Shown here one piece after another: positions 1 through 8,165 of a DNA stretch of 36,929 nt (positions within the stretch are counted from its first letter, which is position 1; each line of letters starts with the position of its first letter). Location: positions 1 to 36,929 of the forward strand of contig JAJTDZ010000019.1 of the NCBI GenBank assembly GCA_021298245.1, read 5' to 3'. The notes under the pieces are model-generated. The model was not told where the DNA came from. It did not search any database and worked only from the letters and a program-made list of their open reading frames with translations. Position numbers and translations under genes: made by a program. This stretch comes from Algoriphagus sp. (lineage in GTDB: Bacteria; Bacteroidota; Bacteroidia; Cytophagales; Cyclobacteriaceae).

Positions 1-361
1 CTTGCAAGGCTTTGGCCAAATTGATGACCGATACAAGCTTATAAATCACGTAAAGCGGCCCTGTAAATAAATTGAGTTGGTGCCCCGTAGTGACGGTGAA
101 TGTTTTTTCAGAATTCAAAGCCTTGAGGTTTTCTATAACAGCTGGTTCTGGTGATACCCCCTGGTATTGTCGCTCCAAGACTTCGCTAAGTACCCGCCTT
201 TGTTGAATAGAAAATTTTTTCTGTTGTATTGCCGCATCAAAGCCTTCCTCTCGAGGAGGATGTGAATAAAACGGCTTCAGGGCTTCTTTACCGCTGAGGT
301 AATCCAAAAAAAAGGGAGAAAATTGACCCGTTTTTTCTAAATCTACGCAGTGTTTTTTCAT
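1..361 (-). CDS. bshC: Bacillithiol biosynthesis cysteine-adding enzyme BshC, N-terminal part (cut by window edge)
   Basis: BshC is taken to add cysteine to glucosaminyl-malate in the last step of synthesis of bacillithiol, a cytoplasmic low-molecular-weight thiol. About 120 residues are visible from an ATG at 359-361; the frame stays open to the window edge. The family signature TTGHQLNLFTGPLYVIYK lies near residues 91-108, and the N-terminal GQFSPFFLDYL stretch is also typical. Full-length members are around 530 residues, so most of the gene is outside the window. It is divergent from the M16/IspF frame, with about 170 bases between the two starts. The assignment rests on the recognisable N-terminal motif only; the C-terminal coiled-coil part cannot be checked. 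Confidence 0.88.
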   Translation of the reverse strand, partial: MKKHCVDLEKTGQFSPFFLDYLSGKEALKPFYSHPPREEGFDAAIQQKKFSIQQRRVLSEVLERQYQGVSPEPAVIENLKALNSEKTFTVTTGHQLNLFTGPLYVIYKLVSVINLAKALQ

Positions 362-534
362 CTAGGAGCTGAGAAGTCTACTTTAGCGGATTAACTTAGC
401 GCTTGGAACCAAAGTTCGTTCTTTTTTACAACATTTAAGACTTCTTAGGCCAAGGGCAGCTAACAAAATTTCCTAAAGGGTTGCTACCTTGGTTATTTTC
501 AGCTCCTTAAACCCGATTTTACTAGGCTTTGCCC

Positions 535-2064
535 ATGCTAAATTACCAAACCTTTACCCTTGACAACGGATTGGAAGTCATCGTGCACGAAGACCATAGC
601 TCCAAAATCGCCGTGGTCAATCTCCTCTACAAGGTAGGATCTAGGATGGAAGAGGAAGGGAAAACAGGCTTGGCTCATTTTTTTGAGCACCTGATGTTTG
701 GCAGCTCCGCCCACGTTCCTGTTTTTGACCGGGAACTGGAGCGAGTGGGGGGATCATGCAATGCATTTACCAGTCCTGACATCACCAACTATTACATGAC
801 CTTGCCCTCCTCCAACCTAGAAACTGCCTTTTGGCTGGAATCGGACCGCATGGGATTTCCCAGCCTTACCGAAAAAACCATTGAAACCCAGCGGAAGGTG
901 GTCATAGAAGAATTTAAGCAACGTTACCTCAACCAGCCTTATGGGGATGTCTGGCATCACTTACGTGGCTTGAGTTATGAAAAACACCCCTACCGCTGGC
1001 CTACCATCGGAGAAAAGATCGCAGACATAGAAGGATATACTCCAGACCAAGTTTGGGATTTTTATGAAAGACACTATCATCCCGGCAACGCCATCCTGGT
1101 CGTGGCAGGGGATGTCACCAAAGACCAAGTAGCCAGGTTGGCCAGCAAATGGTTTGGCCCCCTTCCTTCCAAAACTAGTGCCAAGCCTAGAATTGCAATT
1201 GAGCCACTGCAAACCAAAAAGAGAGAGAAAGAAGTACAGGCGCAAGTTCCTACCGACGCACTCTACAAAGCCTTCAAGATGCCTGCCAAGGGAGCCCCTG
1301 GGTACCTAGAGGCCGATGTGATCAGCGATTTGTTGGGCTTGGGAAAATCTTCCCCTTTGGAGCAGCGCTTGGTCAAGCAAGGAAAACTTTTTGCTTCCAT
1401 AGGAGCTTACATCACAGGATCCGTAGATCCAGGATTACTGATTTTTTCAGGAAAAATGGAACAGGGAATAACTGCCCGAGAAGCAGAAGAAGCATTGCAG
1501 GAAGTGATTGTTGATTATTTTAGCCAAGAAATAGCAGAAGAGTCCCTTCAAAAAATCACCAACCAGGGGGAAGCCATGAAGGCCTACGAATCCATTCATA
1601 TCCTGACTCGTGCGATGAACCTAGCGTATTTTGCCCATTTAGGTAATCCTGACTTATATTGGAAAGAATTTGAGGAAAAGTCTGCCTGTAGTCCAAAACA
1701 AATTAGTTCCTGGGCCAGACAATTGCTATCAGAAGAATCCGCCTCCGTGCTTTATTACATAGGATACCATTTTTCAGACCAAGACCCTACCTACAAAGGA
1801 GTGGATAGCAAAATCCTCCTTCAAGAAGTCATGAAAATGATTCGTAAGGAAGGGTATGAACTTGGCAACGTGGATGCCACCGTGTGTTTGCAAGTCCCCA
1901 AACTGAATCCCCATATTCCTGCCATGAAAACCTGCTTGTCAAAAGTCATGGAGGTGGAAGAAAATTCGATTTCGATCAAAGCCACTACCTCGGAGCACCT
2001 GGGATTTGTGGGTAGGCAAGAGGGAGTAGCCGCCTACTGTACTGCCTTGATTTATCGCGTATGA
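535..2064 (+). CDS. M16 zinc peptidase fused in frame to a C-terminal IspF fragment (chimeric frame)
   Basis: Residues 1-408 from the ATG at 535 are a nearly complete M16 (insulinase-like) peptidase. The inverted zinc motif HFFEH is at 48-52 and the third-ligand glutamate is near 125 in VVIEEFKQR. An upstream in-frame TTG at 529 is less likely as the start. The frame then changes identity at ASVLYY|IGYHF (about 1758/1759). The last ~101 residues match the C-terminal two thirds of IspF (2-C-methyl-D-erythritol 2,4-cyclodiphosphate synthase): YKGVDSK, YELGNVDATV, PHIPAMK and IKATTSEHLGFVGRQEG. The first ~56 IspF residues are absent, including the family's metal ligands (E. coli D8, H10, H42), so this IspF part cannot be active. 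Ordinary homologues are two separate genes, so this is probably a deletion, natural or from assembly. The TGA stop overlaps the mnmD ATG (ATGA). Both halves are assigned with high confidence. Confidence 0.9.
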   Translation: MLNYQTFTLDNGLEVIVHEDHSSKIAVVNLLYKVGSRMEEEGKTGLAHFFEHLMFGSSAHVPVFDRELERVGGSCNAFTSPDITNYYMTLPSSNLETAFWLESDRMGFPSLTEKTIETQRKVVIEEFKQRYLNQPYGDVWHHLRGLSYEKHPYRWPTIGEKIADIEGYTPDQVWDFYERHYHPGNAILVVAGDVTKDQVARLASKWFGPLPSKTSAKPRIAIEPLQTKKREKEVQAQVPTDALYKAFKMPAKGAPGYLEADVISDLLGLGKSSPLEQRLVKQGKLFASIGAYITGSVDPGLLIFSGKMEQGITAREAEEALQEVIVDYFSQEIAEESLQKITNQGEAMKAYESIHILTRAMNLAYFAHLGNPDLYWKEFEEKSACSPKQISSWARQLLSEESASVLYYIGYHFSDQDPTYKGVDSKILLQEVMKMIRKEGYELGNVDATVCLQVPKLNPHIPAMKTCLSKVMEVEENSISIKATTSEHLGFVGRQEGVAAYCTALIYRV

Positions 2065-2753
2065 CTACTCCACAAGTAAAAATCATTACCACGGAGGACG
2101 GTTCGCATTCTCTATACCACGAAGGCTTACAGGAAACCTACCATAGCTTTCACGGGGCATTTAAGGAATCTATCCACGTTTTTATGCTGTATGGGCTAGA
2201 CTCTTGGCTGGCTAGAAATCCAAAAAAATACCCTATACGAATTTTTGAAGTTGGGTTTGGCACAGGCTTGAATGCCTGGCTTACCTTGGTCTGGGCCGAA
2301 CAAAATCAAATTCCCGTCCTTTACCACAGCATAGAACCTTTTCCTTTGGGTCCGGAGATTTACTCCCAGCTCAACTACATAGAGCAAGACCACGGGATTT
2401 GGCATTACCATAAGTATTTTTCAGCCTTGCATGAAGTTGCCTGGAACCAAGGAGGTCCCCTATCGGATTATTTCAATATCAAAAAAGATCAGGTGCGCTT
2501 AGAAGACTCGGACTTATATCCTTCTGACGTGGTTTTTTATGACGCTTTTGCTCCTAGCAAACAACCGGAACTCTGGACCAAAGAAATACTAGCCCCTGTG
2601 GTGGATGCCATGAGACCTGGAGCCGTATTTACCACCTACTGCGCCAAAGGCCAATTGAAAAGGGATTTAAAGGAATTGGGACTCCAAGTAGAAACCCTCC
2701 CTGGCCCTCCTGGAAAAAAGGAAATGACTCGGGCTTGGAAGGGGATGTTGTGA
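2061..2753 (+). CDS. mnmD: tRNA (5-methylaminomethyl-2-thiouridine)(34)-methyltransferase MnmD
   Basis: This cytoplasmic SAM-dependent methyltransferase would complete the mnm5s2U modification at wobble position 34 of tRNAs. It corresponds to the methyltransferase half of E. coli MnmC without the FAD oxidase half. The SAM-binding loop FEVGFGTGLN is at residues 62-71. The family motif DVVFYDAFAPSKQPELW spans about 156-172, and the C-terminal GPPGKKEMTRA stretch is also characteristic. Its 230 residues are normal for stand-alone MnmD. The ATG at 2061 overlaps the stop of the upstream frame by four bases, indicating translational coupling. In relatives the upstream partner is expected to be ispF, which fits the IspF remnant seen here. 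Confidence 0.93.
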   Translation: MTTPQVKIITTEDGSHSLYHEGLQETYHSFHGAFKESIHVFMLYGLDSWLARNPKKYPIRIFEVGFGTGLNAWLTLVWAEQNQIPVLYHSIEPFPLGPEIYSQLNYIEQDHGIWHYHKYFSALHEVAWNQGGPLSDYFNIKKDQVRLEDSDLYPSDVVFYDAFAPSKQPELWTKEILAPVVDAMRPGAVFTTYCAKGQLKRDLKELGLQVETLPGPPGKKEMTRAWKGML

Positions 2754-2983
2754 TTTTGAAACCAATGTTCAAGGCACGAAGTAGAAATACGAAGTACGAA
2801 ATACGGGATTTTGTAATCATAAGAAGCTCATATGACCACAATTTAGTCTCGTTTCTTGCTTCTCGGCTCTTGTATCTTGTCAGCATTTCGGCTCTTGCTT
2901 CTTTTAAATGTCAAATGCCGAGTGATGAAGAAAGAAGAGGTCAGAGCAGTAGCGGCTGTGGACAGTGGACTGTTAGCCTTTGA
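2754..2983. repeat. Intergenic repeat-rich spacer between mnmD and psd
   Basis: This spacer between two convergent genes contains short, imperfect, A/G- or C/T-biased reiterations: ACGAAGTA twice near 2776-2796, CTTGCTTCT twice, and CGGCTCTTG twice near 2863-2898. It ends with GTGGACAGTGGACTG near 2957-2971. A related GTCGACGGTGGACTG occurs near 29460-29474. The composition does not look coding, and the frames across it have no recognisable product. It probably belongs to a dispersed intergenic repeat family of this genome; that is inference from two sites only. Confidence 0.45.
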
Positions 2984-3649
2984 TTAGTTTTTTAGTCGTG
3001 CGATTGGCGTTCTTGCCCCTTTGGTTACTTGGTCCATCTGGCAAAGGATCTCCGCATCCAGAGGCAAGAAAATATCCACTCGGGAACCAAACTTAATAAA
3101 CCCAAACTCTTCCCCTTGTTGAAGTGTTGATCCCTGAGATACATACCATTTGATCCTCCTTGCCAAGGCCCCAGCAATTTGGCGAACCATCAGGGTAGTG
3201 CCCCTCTCATCGCGTATGACCATGGAAGTACGTTCGTTTTCTGTGCTGGATTTGGGATGCCATGCTGCTAAATATTTTCCAGGATGGTAGTGGAAATAGT
3301 CCACTGTGCCCGCGATGGGCGCCCTATTGACATGAACGTTAAATGGAGACATGAAAATGGAAACTTGCTTTCGCTTGTCCTTCAGGTATTCGGATTCAAA
3401 AGCTTCTTCGATGACAACAACTTTTCCATCTGCTGGAGCAAATACTAGGTTTTTGTCTTGAGGAATTGGAAAAATAGGATGTCTAAAAAACTGTAAGAAA
3501 AGTAAAAAAATAATTGTACTTAAGATAAAGGAAAGGCTAAACAAAACTCTTTCCTCTGGAAGATAATAATACAAGAGAAAGTTGCCTACGGAAAGCAGAA
3601 GGAGCATCCAAAACAGCAGCGTTCTTCCTTCTTTGTGAATCGTCATCAT
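2984..3649 (-). CDS. psd: Phosphatidylserine decarboxylase family protein
   Basis: This enzyme converts phosphatidylserine to phosphatidylethanolamine at the inner membrane, using a pyruvoyl group made by self-cleavage. Two membrane segments lie near residues 10-30 and 36-56. The catalytic region carries PADGKV (72-77), SPFNVHVNRAPIAGTV (101-116) and the processing site FGSRVD (187-192), where cleavage is expected between Gly188 and Ser189. At 221 residues it is the short class found in Bacteroidota and archaea-like forms. Two adjacent ATGs (3647-3649 and 3644-3646) are equally good starts. It follows gdhA on the same strand, but a strong hairpin separates them, so it probably has its own promoter. 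cdsA, which makes the CDP-diacylglycerol precursor, is just beyond gdhA. Confidence 0.92.
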   Translation of the reverse strand: MMTIHKEGRTLLFWMLLLLSVGNFLLYYYLPEERVLFSLSFILSTIIFLLFLQFFRHPIFPIPQDKNLVFAPADGKVVVIEEAFESEYLKDKRKQVSIFMSPFNVHVNRAPIAGTVDYFHYHPGKYLAAWHPKSSTENERTSMVIRDERGTTLMVRQIAGALARRIKWYVSQGSTLQQGEEFGFIKFGSRVDIFLPLDAEILCQMDQVTKGARTPIARLKN

Positions 3650-3724
3650 GTGGCGCTTACGGTTAATTGCTACCCCATTTCATTCCCAAAAGCCTACTAA
3701 ATAGGTCATTGGTTGGGAATTATA

Positions 3725-3752
3725 TAGGCGTGGTAAGGAATTACCACGCCTA
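3725..3752 (-). terminator. Hairpin terminator downstream of gdhA
   Basis: A perfect 12-bp inverted repeat (3725-3736 with 3741-3752) encloses the 4-base loop GGAA. It sits 29 bases beyond the glutamate dehydrogenase stop. The tract after the stem on the minus strand is AT-rich but not a clean T-run. The position and perfect stem support termination between gdhA and psd. Confidence 0.6.
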
Positions 3753-3780
3753 AAGGTATACTTTTTCAGTAAAAATACTG

Positions 3781-5058
3781 TTAGAATCCTCCTCGGAAGG
3801 TATAGGTTTTTGCCACTTTGTCGATCGCTACAATGTAGGCAGCAATTCTCAAAGGGACTTTGTACTTAACAGAAGCCTGATACACCGTATCAAAAGCATC
3901 TTTCATGATTCGGTCAGAGCGGCGATTGACTCGATCTGCCGTCCACTTATAACCAAGGCGGTTTTGTACCCATTCAAAATAGGAAACGGTAACACCTCCT
4001 GCATTGGCCAAGATATCTGGGACAGCCATTATACCCTTTTCGTTGATAATGGCGTCTGCCTTGGCGGAAGTTGGCCCATTGGCTCCTTCCACAATAAGCT
4101 TGGCCTTGATGTGATCTGCATTGGAAGTGGTAATGACATCCTCGACTGCAGCAGGCACAAGTACATCTACTTGCAAGGTCAACAAATCACCGGCTTGCTG
4201 CATGACATCTCCCCCTTTAAATCCTTCTAGGGTGCCATTGTTGCTATCTCTGTAGGCAATCGCCTCCGAGATGTTGATCCCTTTTTCGTTGTAGAACGCC
4301 CCGGTATGATCTGAAATGGCAACAATTTTTAGGCCTCGCTCTTCGAGCAATAATGCGGCCCAGCTGCCCACATTTCCAAAACCCTGCACGGCGCAGGTGG
4401 CTTGGAATGGATTAATTTTAAGTTTTTGCATGGCCGCCAAGGTAGACACCATCACTCCTCTTCCCGTGGCTTCAGTTCTTCCCAAAGAACCTCCCAAAAC
4501 CAATGGCTTGCCGGTGACTACTGCAGGAATGGTCATTCCGTGTGCCTTGGAATATTCGTCCATCAACCAGGCCATTTCTCTAGGACCTGTCCCCATATCA
4601 GGAGCTGGAATATCTTTGTCTGGCCCAAATACATCAATCATGGCCATGGTGTAGGCCCGCACCAATCGCTCAATTTCTCCTTTGGACATTTCGCGTGGAT
4701 TGCATCGCACCCCTCCTTTACCTCCTCCATAGGGAATATCTACCACGGCACATTTCCAAGTCATCCAAGCGGCCAAGGCCCTTACCTCGTCCAAATGAAC
4801 GTCAGGCGCAAAGCGAATCCCCCCTTTGGCAGGGCCAAGGATATTGGAATGAATCACTCGAATCCCTTCAAATACTTGGATTTTACCACTATCCATGGTG
4901 ATGGGGAGGGAAACAATCACTTGTTTGGCTGGATTTTTAAGTACGTTGTAAACTTCGTCTGAAAGACCGAGCTTTTCTGCTGCAAGGTTAAACCTCTCCA
5001 TCATAGACTCCAATGGATTTTCTCTATCCATAATTGGAGCCGGTTCTATGTAAGCCAT
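3781..5058 (-). CDS. gdhA: Glu/Leu/Phe/Val dehydrogenase family protein, probable glutamate dehydrogenase
   Basis: This cytoplasmic NAD(P)-dependent enzyme is expected to interconvert glutamate and 2-oxoglutarate plus ammonia. GPAKGGIRF (75-83) and the catalytic-lysine motif PYGGGKGGVRCNP (around K114) are intact. PAPDMGT is at 151-157, and the dinucleotide-binding motif QGFGNVGSWAA is at 225-235. The 425-residue length is normal for the hexameric class. The ATG at 5056-5058 is the only sensible start. The gene lies between cdsA and psd on the same strand, with a hairpin terminator after it, so it is probably transcribed separately from psd. Coenzyme preference and exact substrate cannot be read from the motifs with confidence. 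Confidence 0.93.
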   Translation of the reverse strand: MAYIEPAPIMDRENPLESMMERFNLAAEKLGLSDEVYNVLKNPAKQVIVSLPITMDSGKIQVFEGIRVIHSNILGPAKGGIRFAPDVHLDEVRALAAWMTWKCAVVDIPYGGGKGGVRCNPREMSKGEIERLVRAYTMAMIDVFGPDKDIPAPDMGTGPREMAWLMDEYSKAHGMTIPAVVTGKPLVLGGSLGRTEATGRGVMVSTLAAMQKLKINPFQATCAVQGFGNVGSWAALLLEERGLKIVAISDHTGAFYNEKGINISEAIAYRDSNNGTLEGFKGGDVMQQAGDLLTLQVDVLVPAAVEDVITTSNADHIKAKLIVEGANGPTSAKADAIINEKGIMAVPDILANAGGVTVSYFEWVQNRLGYKWTADRVNRRSDRIMKDAFDTVYQASVKYKVPLRIAAYIVAIDKVAKTYTFRGGF

Positions 5059-5127
5059 ATTGGGTTTTTTAGATTAAGTGAACTGGAAGACAAACTTAAG
5101 TAGATTTTTAATTGCCCCCCTTGAAAA

Positions 5128-5967
5128 TTACCAGATTTTCAAAAAAGCAGTGATAAATGGCACCGAAAGTAGCAAACCATCAAATCTATCCAAAAACCCA
5201 CCGTGACCTGGTAATATAGTACCCGAGTCTTTGATGGAGATAGATCTTTTGAATAAGGATTCAATGAGGTCTCCATAAGTGCCTGCAATGATGATGATGC
5301 CTGCGATCACCAACCATTTCCAATCTTCCAAAACGGTAAAGTACTGGGAGATGAGGAAAGCAACAGCAATAGCGGCAAAAACACCCCCTAAAAACCCTTC
5401 CCAAGACTTTTTAGGAGATACTCGCTCGAATAGTTTGGTTTTCCCAAAGCGTGTACCTGCAAAATAGGCGCCGGTATCGCTTGCCCATAAGATCGTCAAG
5501 CAGCCCACCAGGATTTCAAACCGGTAGGCCCCATCTACAGAAAACACGGCCATGTTGAGCAAGGAAAAAGGGACGGCCACATAAAAAATCCCCAAATAAG
5601 TATACGCAATCCCAGTAAAGGGTTTTTTATCTGTTTTTTTGTAGAGCTTGATAAAAAAGGTAAGAGACACCAAAGGGAAAATCAAAAACAAATAGGGCTG
5701 AGGTAGAATTTCTTTTTCCACCAAAAATGTCAAAATAAAGATGATCAAACCCAGAATGGTCCCAAAACTCTTCAGAGGAAGCATGCCGTCTAGGCCAGAC
5801 AATTTGTAAAATTCCATTTGCGAAAAACCTAGAATGGTGGCAAAAATTAAAAAATAAGCCCAATCGGAATAAATGGATGCTAAAATCACAATCACCCCTC
5901 CTACCAAAGCTGTAACGGAGCGCTGGACCAAATTGCTATACTTGTTGATATTAAAACGAGATCTCAT
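5128..5967 (-). CDS. cdsA: Phosphatidate cytidylyltransferase CdsA
   Basis: CdsA makes CDP-diacylglycerol from phosphatidic acid and CTP in the inner membrane, the precursor of all major phospholipids. The 279-residue protein is strongly hydrophobic with about seven or eight membrane segments. It ends with the full family signature: KRSISIKDSG begins at residue 240 and GHGGFLDRFD ends at 263. SPKKSWEGFLGGV is also present. The ATG at 5965-5967 lies inside the end of the DUF2007 gene (17-base overlap), so translation is probably coupled in the order CPBP, DUF2007, cdsA. Confidence 0.95.
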   Translation of the reverse strand: MRSRFNINKYSNLVQRSVTALVGGVIVILASIYSDWAYFLIFATILGFSQMEFYKLSGLDGMLPLKSFGTILGLIIFILTFLVEKEILPQPYLFLIFPLVSLTFFIKLYKKTDKKPFTGIAYTYLGIFYVAVPFSLLNMAVFSVDGAYRFEILVGCLTILWASDTGAYFAGTRFGKTKLFERVSPKKSWEGFLGGVFAAIAVAFLISQYFTVLEDWKWLVIAGIIIIAGTYGDLIESLFKRSISIKDSGTILPGHGGFLDRFDGLLLSVPFITAFLKIW

Positions 5968-6157
5968 GCTGAATCAGTTGACAAGCAAACAGGGTTTGAT
6001 CCTTGGGAACCAACACATCAAACGTTCCGATGACTTGGTATACCGATTCTTTTTTATTGATTACGAAAGCAGCGATGCCTCTTTCCTCTAAAATTCCTTT
6101 CACAATTAATGCCCGAATCTCTTGTTGATCCTCAAATACTTTGGTCCAATTATTCAT
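5951..6157 (-). CDS. DUF2007-type putative signal-transducing protein (68 aa)
   Basis: A small soluble protein of 68 residues that resembles DUF2007, a short alpha/beta fold related to PII-like regulators; its biochemical role is unknown. Visible features are a WTKVFEDQQEIRALIVKGIL start, a central Y-Q-V-I segment and a final V-P-K-D-Q-T-L-F-A-C-Q motif. I choose the ATG at 6155-6157, eight bases inside the end of the CPBP gene, over an upstream start that would overlap much further. Its end overlaps cdsA by 17 bases. This three-gene overlap suggests a fixed stoichiometry or a shared membrane-lipid context, but that is inference. Confidence 0.8.
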   Translation of the reverse strand: MNNWTKVFEDQQEIRALIVKGILEERGIAAFVINKKESVYQVIGTFDVLVPKDQTLFACQLIQHEISF

Positions 6158-7085
6158 CCTTGACTCGATTGACTTTTTTAAAGTAAAGAAATCCAAGGCT
6201 AAGAACCAAAAATCCTCCTAGAGCTGCAGGAATTGAAACTGTATCTGTAGATTCCATATCTATGCTCAAGTGTCCCTGATTGCTCAGGTATACCGCCAAA
6301 AGGGTAAGGGAATTGTTGAGAATATGTGCGAGAATGGGATAAATTAAGCTACCCGTGTAATGGTACATGTACCCAAATAAGGCTCCTAAAAATAACCTGG
6401 GCAAAAATCCATAAAATTGAACATGAATGGCGGAGAAGATGATGGCGGTAAGCCAAATTCCCCAATGGGGGGATCGTAAATATCCTTGCAACTTGGGTTG
6501 GATTACCCCTCTAAAAAAAACTTCTTCCCCTATTCCAGCTAAAACTCCAATCACCAAGATCCCTGCCAGCAACTCAGAAATGGATTGAAAATCGGTAAGA
6601 AATCGGGTAAGCTCCATGAGTTGCGTCTCCATCTCTCGCATCCACTGCTCCAGGGGCGCTAAGGCAGAAGGGAGTACCAAGTGGGAATTCCAATACACCA
6701 AAAATCCATTGAAAAGCATTCCTCCTAGGGTCATGGCTAGAATAAGACCCAAGTTTAGGCCCGAGACCCTAGACCATTGGATTTTCCAGCGGAAACTTGC
6801 TTTTTCCAGCAGAACTACAATAATCCAAGTGGCAAAGCAAAACCCTAAACCTGAACCAATGCCTTGGGTAAAGAGCAAGGCCATACGTCCATTGGGAATT
6901 TGGTAGTTTCCTTCAATCAGAGCCACTAGGTCATCTAAGGACACCTGAAACAATACAGGAATAAGCAAAGTAGCAATTCCCTGAAGGAATACTAAGGTCC
7001 CAAAGGTGATCAATGTAATGACCACCAAAGACAATACCCAGTTTTTTCTTGAGGCTATTTCAGCCTGAGTTTCGTAAATCTCCAT
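6150..7085 (-). CDS. CPBP family intramembrane glutamic endopeptidase (CAAX protease-like)
   Basis: This is a polytopic inner-membrane protein of 311 residues from the CPBP/Rce1-like protease family. Family members cleave within or beside membranes; the substrate here is unknown. The catalytic motifs are all present: EEVFFR at 187-192, FSAIHVQF with His221, and HILNN with His254 and Asn258. About eight hydrophobic segments are visible, the first near residues 17-47. The gene starts at an ATG at 7083-7085, only 36 bases from the divergent dusB start, so the two promoters must be packed into or overlap the coding ends. It is the first gene of the CPBP-DUF2007-cdsA overlap chain. Confidence 0.92.
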   Translation of the reverse strand: MEIYETQAEIASRKNWVLSLVVITLITFGTLVFLQGIATLLIPVLFQVSLDDLVALIEGNYQIPNGRMALLFTQGIGSGLGFCFATWIIVVLLEKASFRWKIQWSRVSGLNLGLILAMTLGGMLFNGFLVYWNSHLVLPSALAPLEQWMREMETQLMELTRFLTDFQSISELLAGILVIGVLAGIGEEVFFRGVIQPKLQGYLRSPHWGIWLTAIIFSAIHVQFYGFLPRLFLGALFGYMYHYTGSLIYPILAHILNNSLTLLAVYLSNQGHLSIDMESTDTVSIPAALGGFLVLSLGFLYFKKVNRVKDE

Positions 7086-7121
7086 AATTGGGCTAAATTT
7101 ACATCAAATTTAGAATTCGCT

Positions 7122-8117
7122 TTGGTAAAAATTGGAAATATAACACTTGGGGAATTTCCCTTGCTCTTGGCACCCATGGAAGACGTGAGCGATCCGCCTT
7201 TTCGTGCAGTATGCAAGCAAAACGGGGCTGACCTCATGTATACCGAGTTTATAAGTTCGGAAGGACTCATACGAGATGCTGCGAAAAGCGTGCAAAAACT
7301 CGATGTGTATGACTACGAACGCCCCATAGGCATTCAAATTTTTGGCGCCGAAATAGAATCCATGAGAGAAGCCGCAGCCATAGCGGAAGCAGCAGGCCCA
7401 GATATTTTGGACATCAATTACGGTTGTCCTGTACACAAAGTAGCCTGTAAAGGGGCTGGCGCGGGAATCCTTCTTGATATCGATAAAATGGTGGCCATGA
7501 CTGCGGAAATCGTGAAACGGGTAAAGCTTCCCGTCACGGTAAAGACCCGCTTGGGATGGAGCCACGATACCATTCGAATTGTAGAAGTAGCAGAGAGGTT
7601 GCAGGATGTAGGTATACAAGCCATCTCCATCCATGCCCGTACTCGCCAACAAATGTATAAGGGCGAAGCAGATTGGTCCTGGCTCAATTTGGTCAAAGAC
7701 AATCCCCGTCTGCACATCCCTGTGTTTGGCAATGGAGACATCGATACTCCCGAAAAGGCAGAGGAATACCGCAAAAAATACCAGGTAGATGGAATGATGA
7801 TTGGGCGGGCCTCTATCGGGTATCCCTGGATTTTTAATGAAATTAAGCACTATCTTCAAACAGGAGAAAAAATGCCTGCTCCCGACCTTGCAGAAAGAAT
7901 AGCAGTCACCAAACGCCACTTGGATTTTTCCATCTCTTGGAAAGGCGAAAAACAAGGAATTTTAGAGATGCGCCGGCATTATACCAATTACTTCAGGGGC
8001 ATGCCCAATTTTAAACCTTACCGCACCGAGTTGGTCACAGCTGAAAGCTACCAAGAAGTAGAAGAAATCCTACTTCAAATCGCCGATGTGTTTGCAGATT
8101 ATGAATTTCATGCCTAA
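7122..8117 (+). CDS. dusB: tRNA-dihydrouridine synthase DusB
   Basis: This FMN-dependent enzyme reduces uridines in the tRNA D-loop to dihydrouridine. The flavin-binding LLAPMEDVSD motif is at 15-24. The catalytic cysteine is C102 in INYGCPVHKV, VKTRLGW is in the barrel, and MIGRASIGYPWIF is the phosphate-binding end. Its 331 residues are a normal length. The start appears to be TTG at 7122: no in-frame ATG lies upstream, and the protein begins exactly where relatives begin (VKIGNITLGEFPLLL). Only 36 bases separate it from the divergent CPBP gene. The EamA gene begins 48 bases downstream and may be co-transcribed. Confidence 0.94.
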   Translation: MVKIGNITLGEFPLLLAPMEDVSDPPFRAVCKQNGADLMYTEFISSEGLIRDAAKSVQKLDVYDYERPIGIQIFGAEIESMREAAAIAEAAGPDILDINYGCPVHKVACKGAGAGILLDIDKMVAMTAEIVKRVKLPVTVKTRLGWSHDTIRIVEVAERLQDVGIQAISIHARTRQQMYKGEADWSWLNLVKDNPRLHIPVFGNGDIDTPEKAEEYRKKYQVDGMMIGRASIGYPWIFNEIKHYLQTGEKMPAPDLAERIAVTKRHLDFSISWKGEKQGILEMRRHYTNYFRGMPNFKPYRTELVTAESYQEVEEILLQIADVFADYEFHA

Positions 8118-8165
8118 GGCAGGCATCCAACTTACTACCCAAAGATTTTCTTTTATTCCTCTTCC

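Noticed and set aside
2735-2983. 82-residue frame after mnmD
   Set aside because: Built from intergenic microrepeats and overlapping the mnmD end; low-complexity, not protein-like.
7110-7955. 281-residue open frame on the minus strand opposite dusB
   Set aside because: It lies wholly antisense to a well-conserved enzyme, has no recognisable domain, and has the composition expected of a shadow frame.
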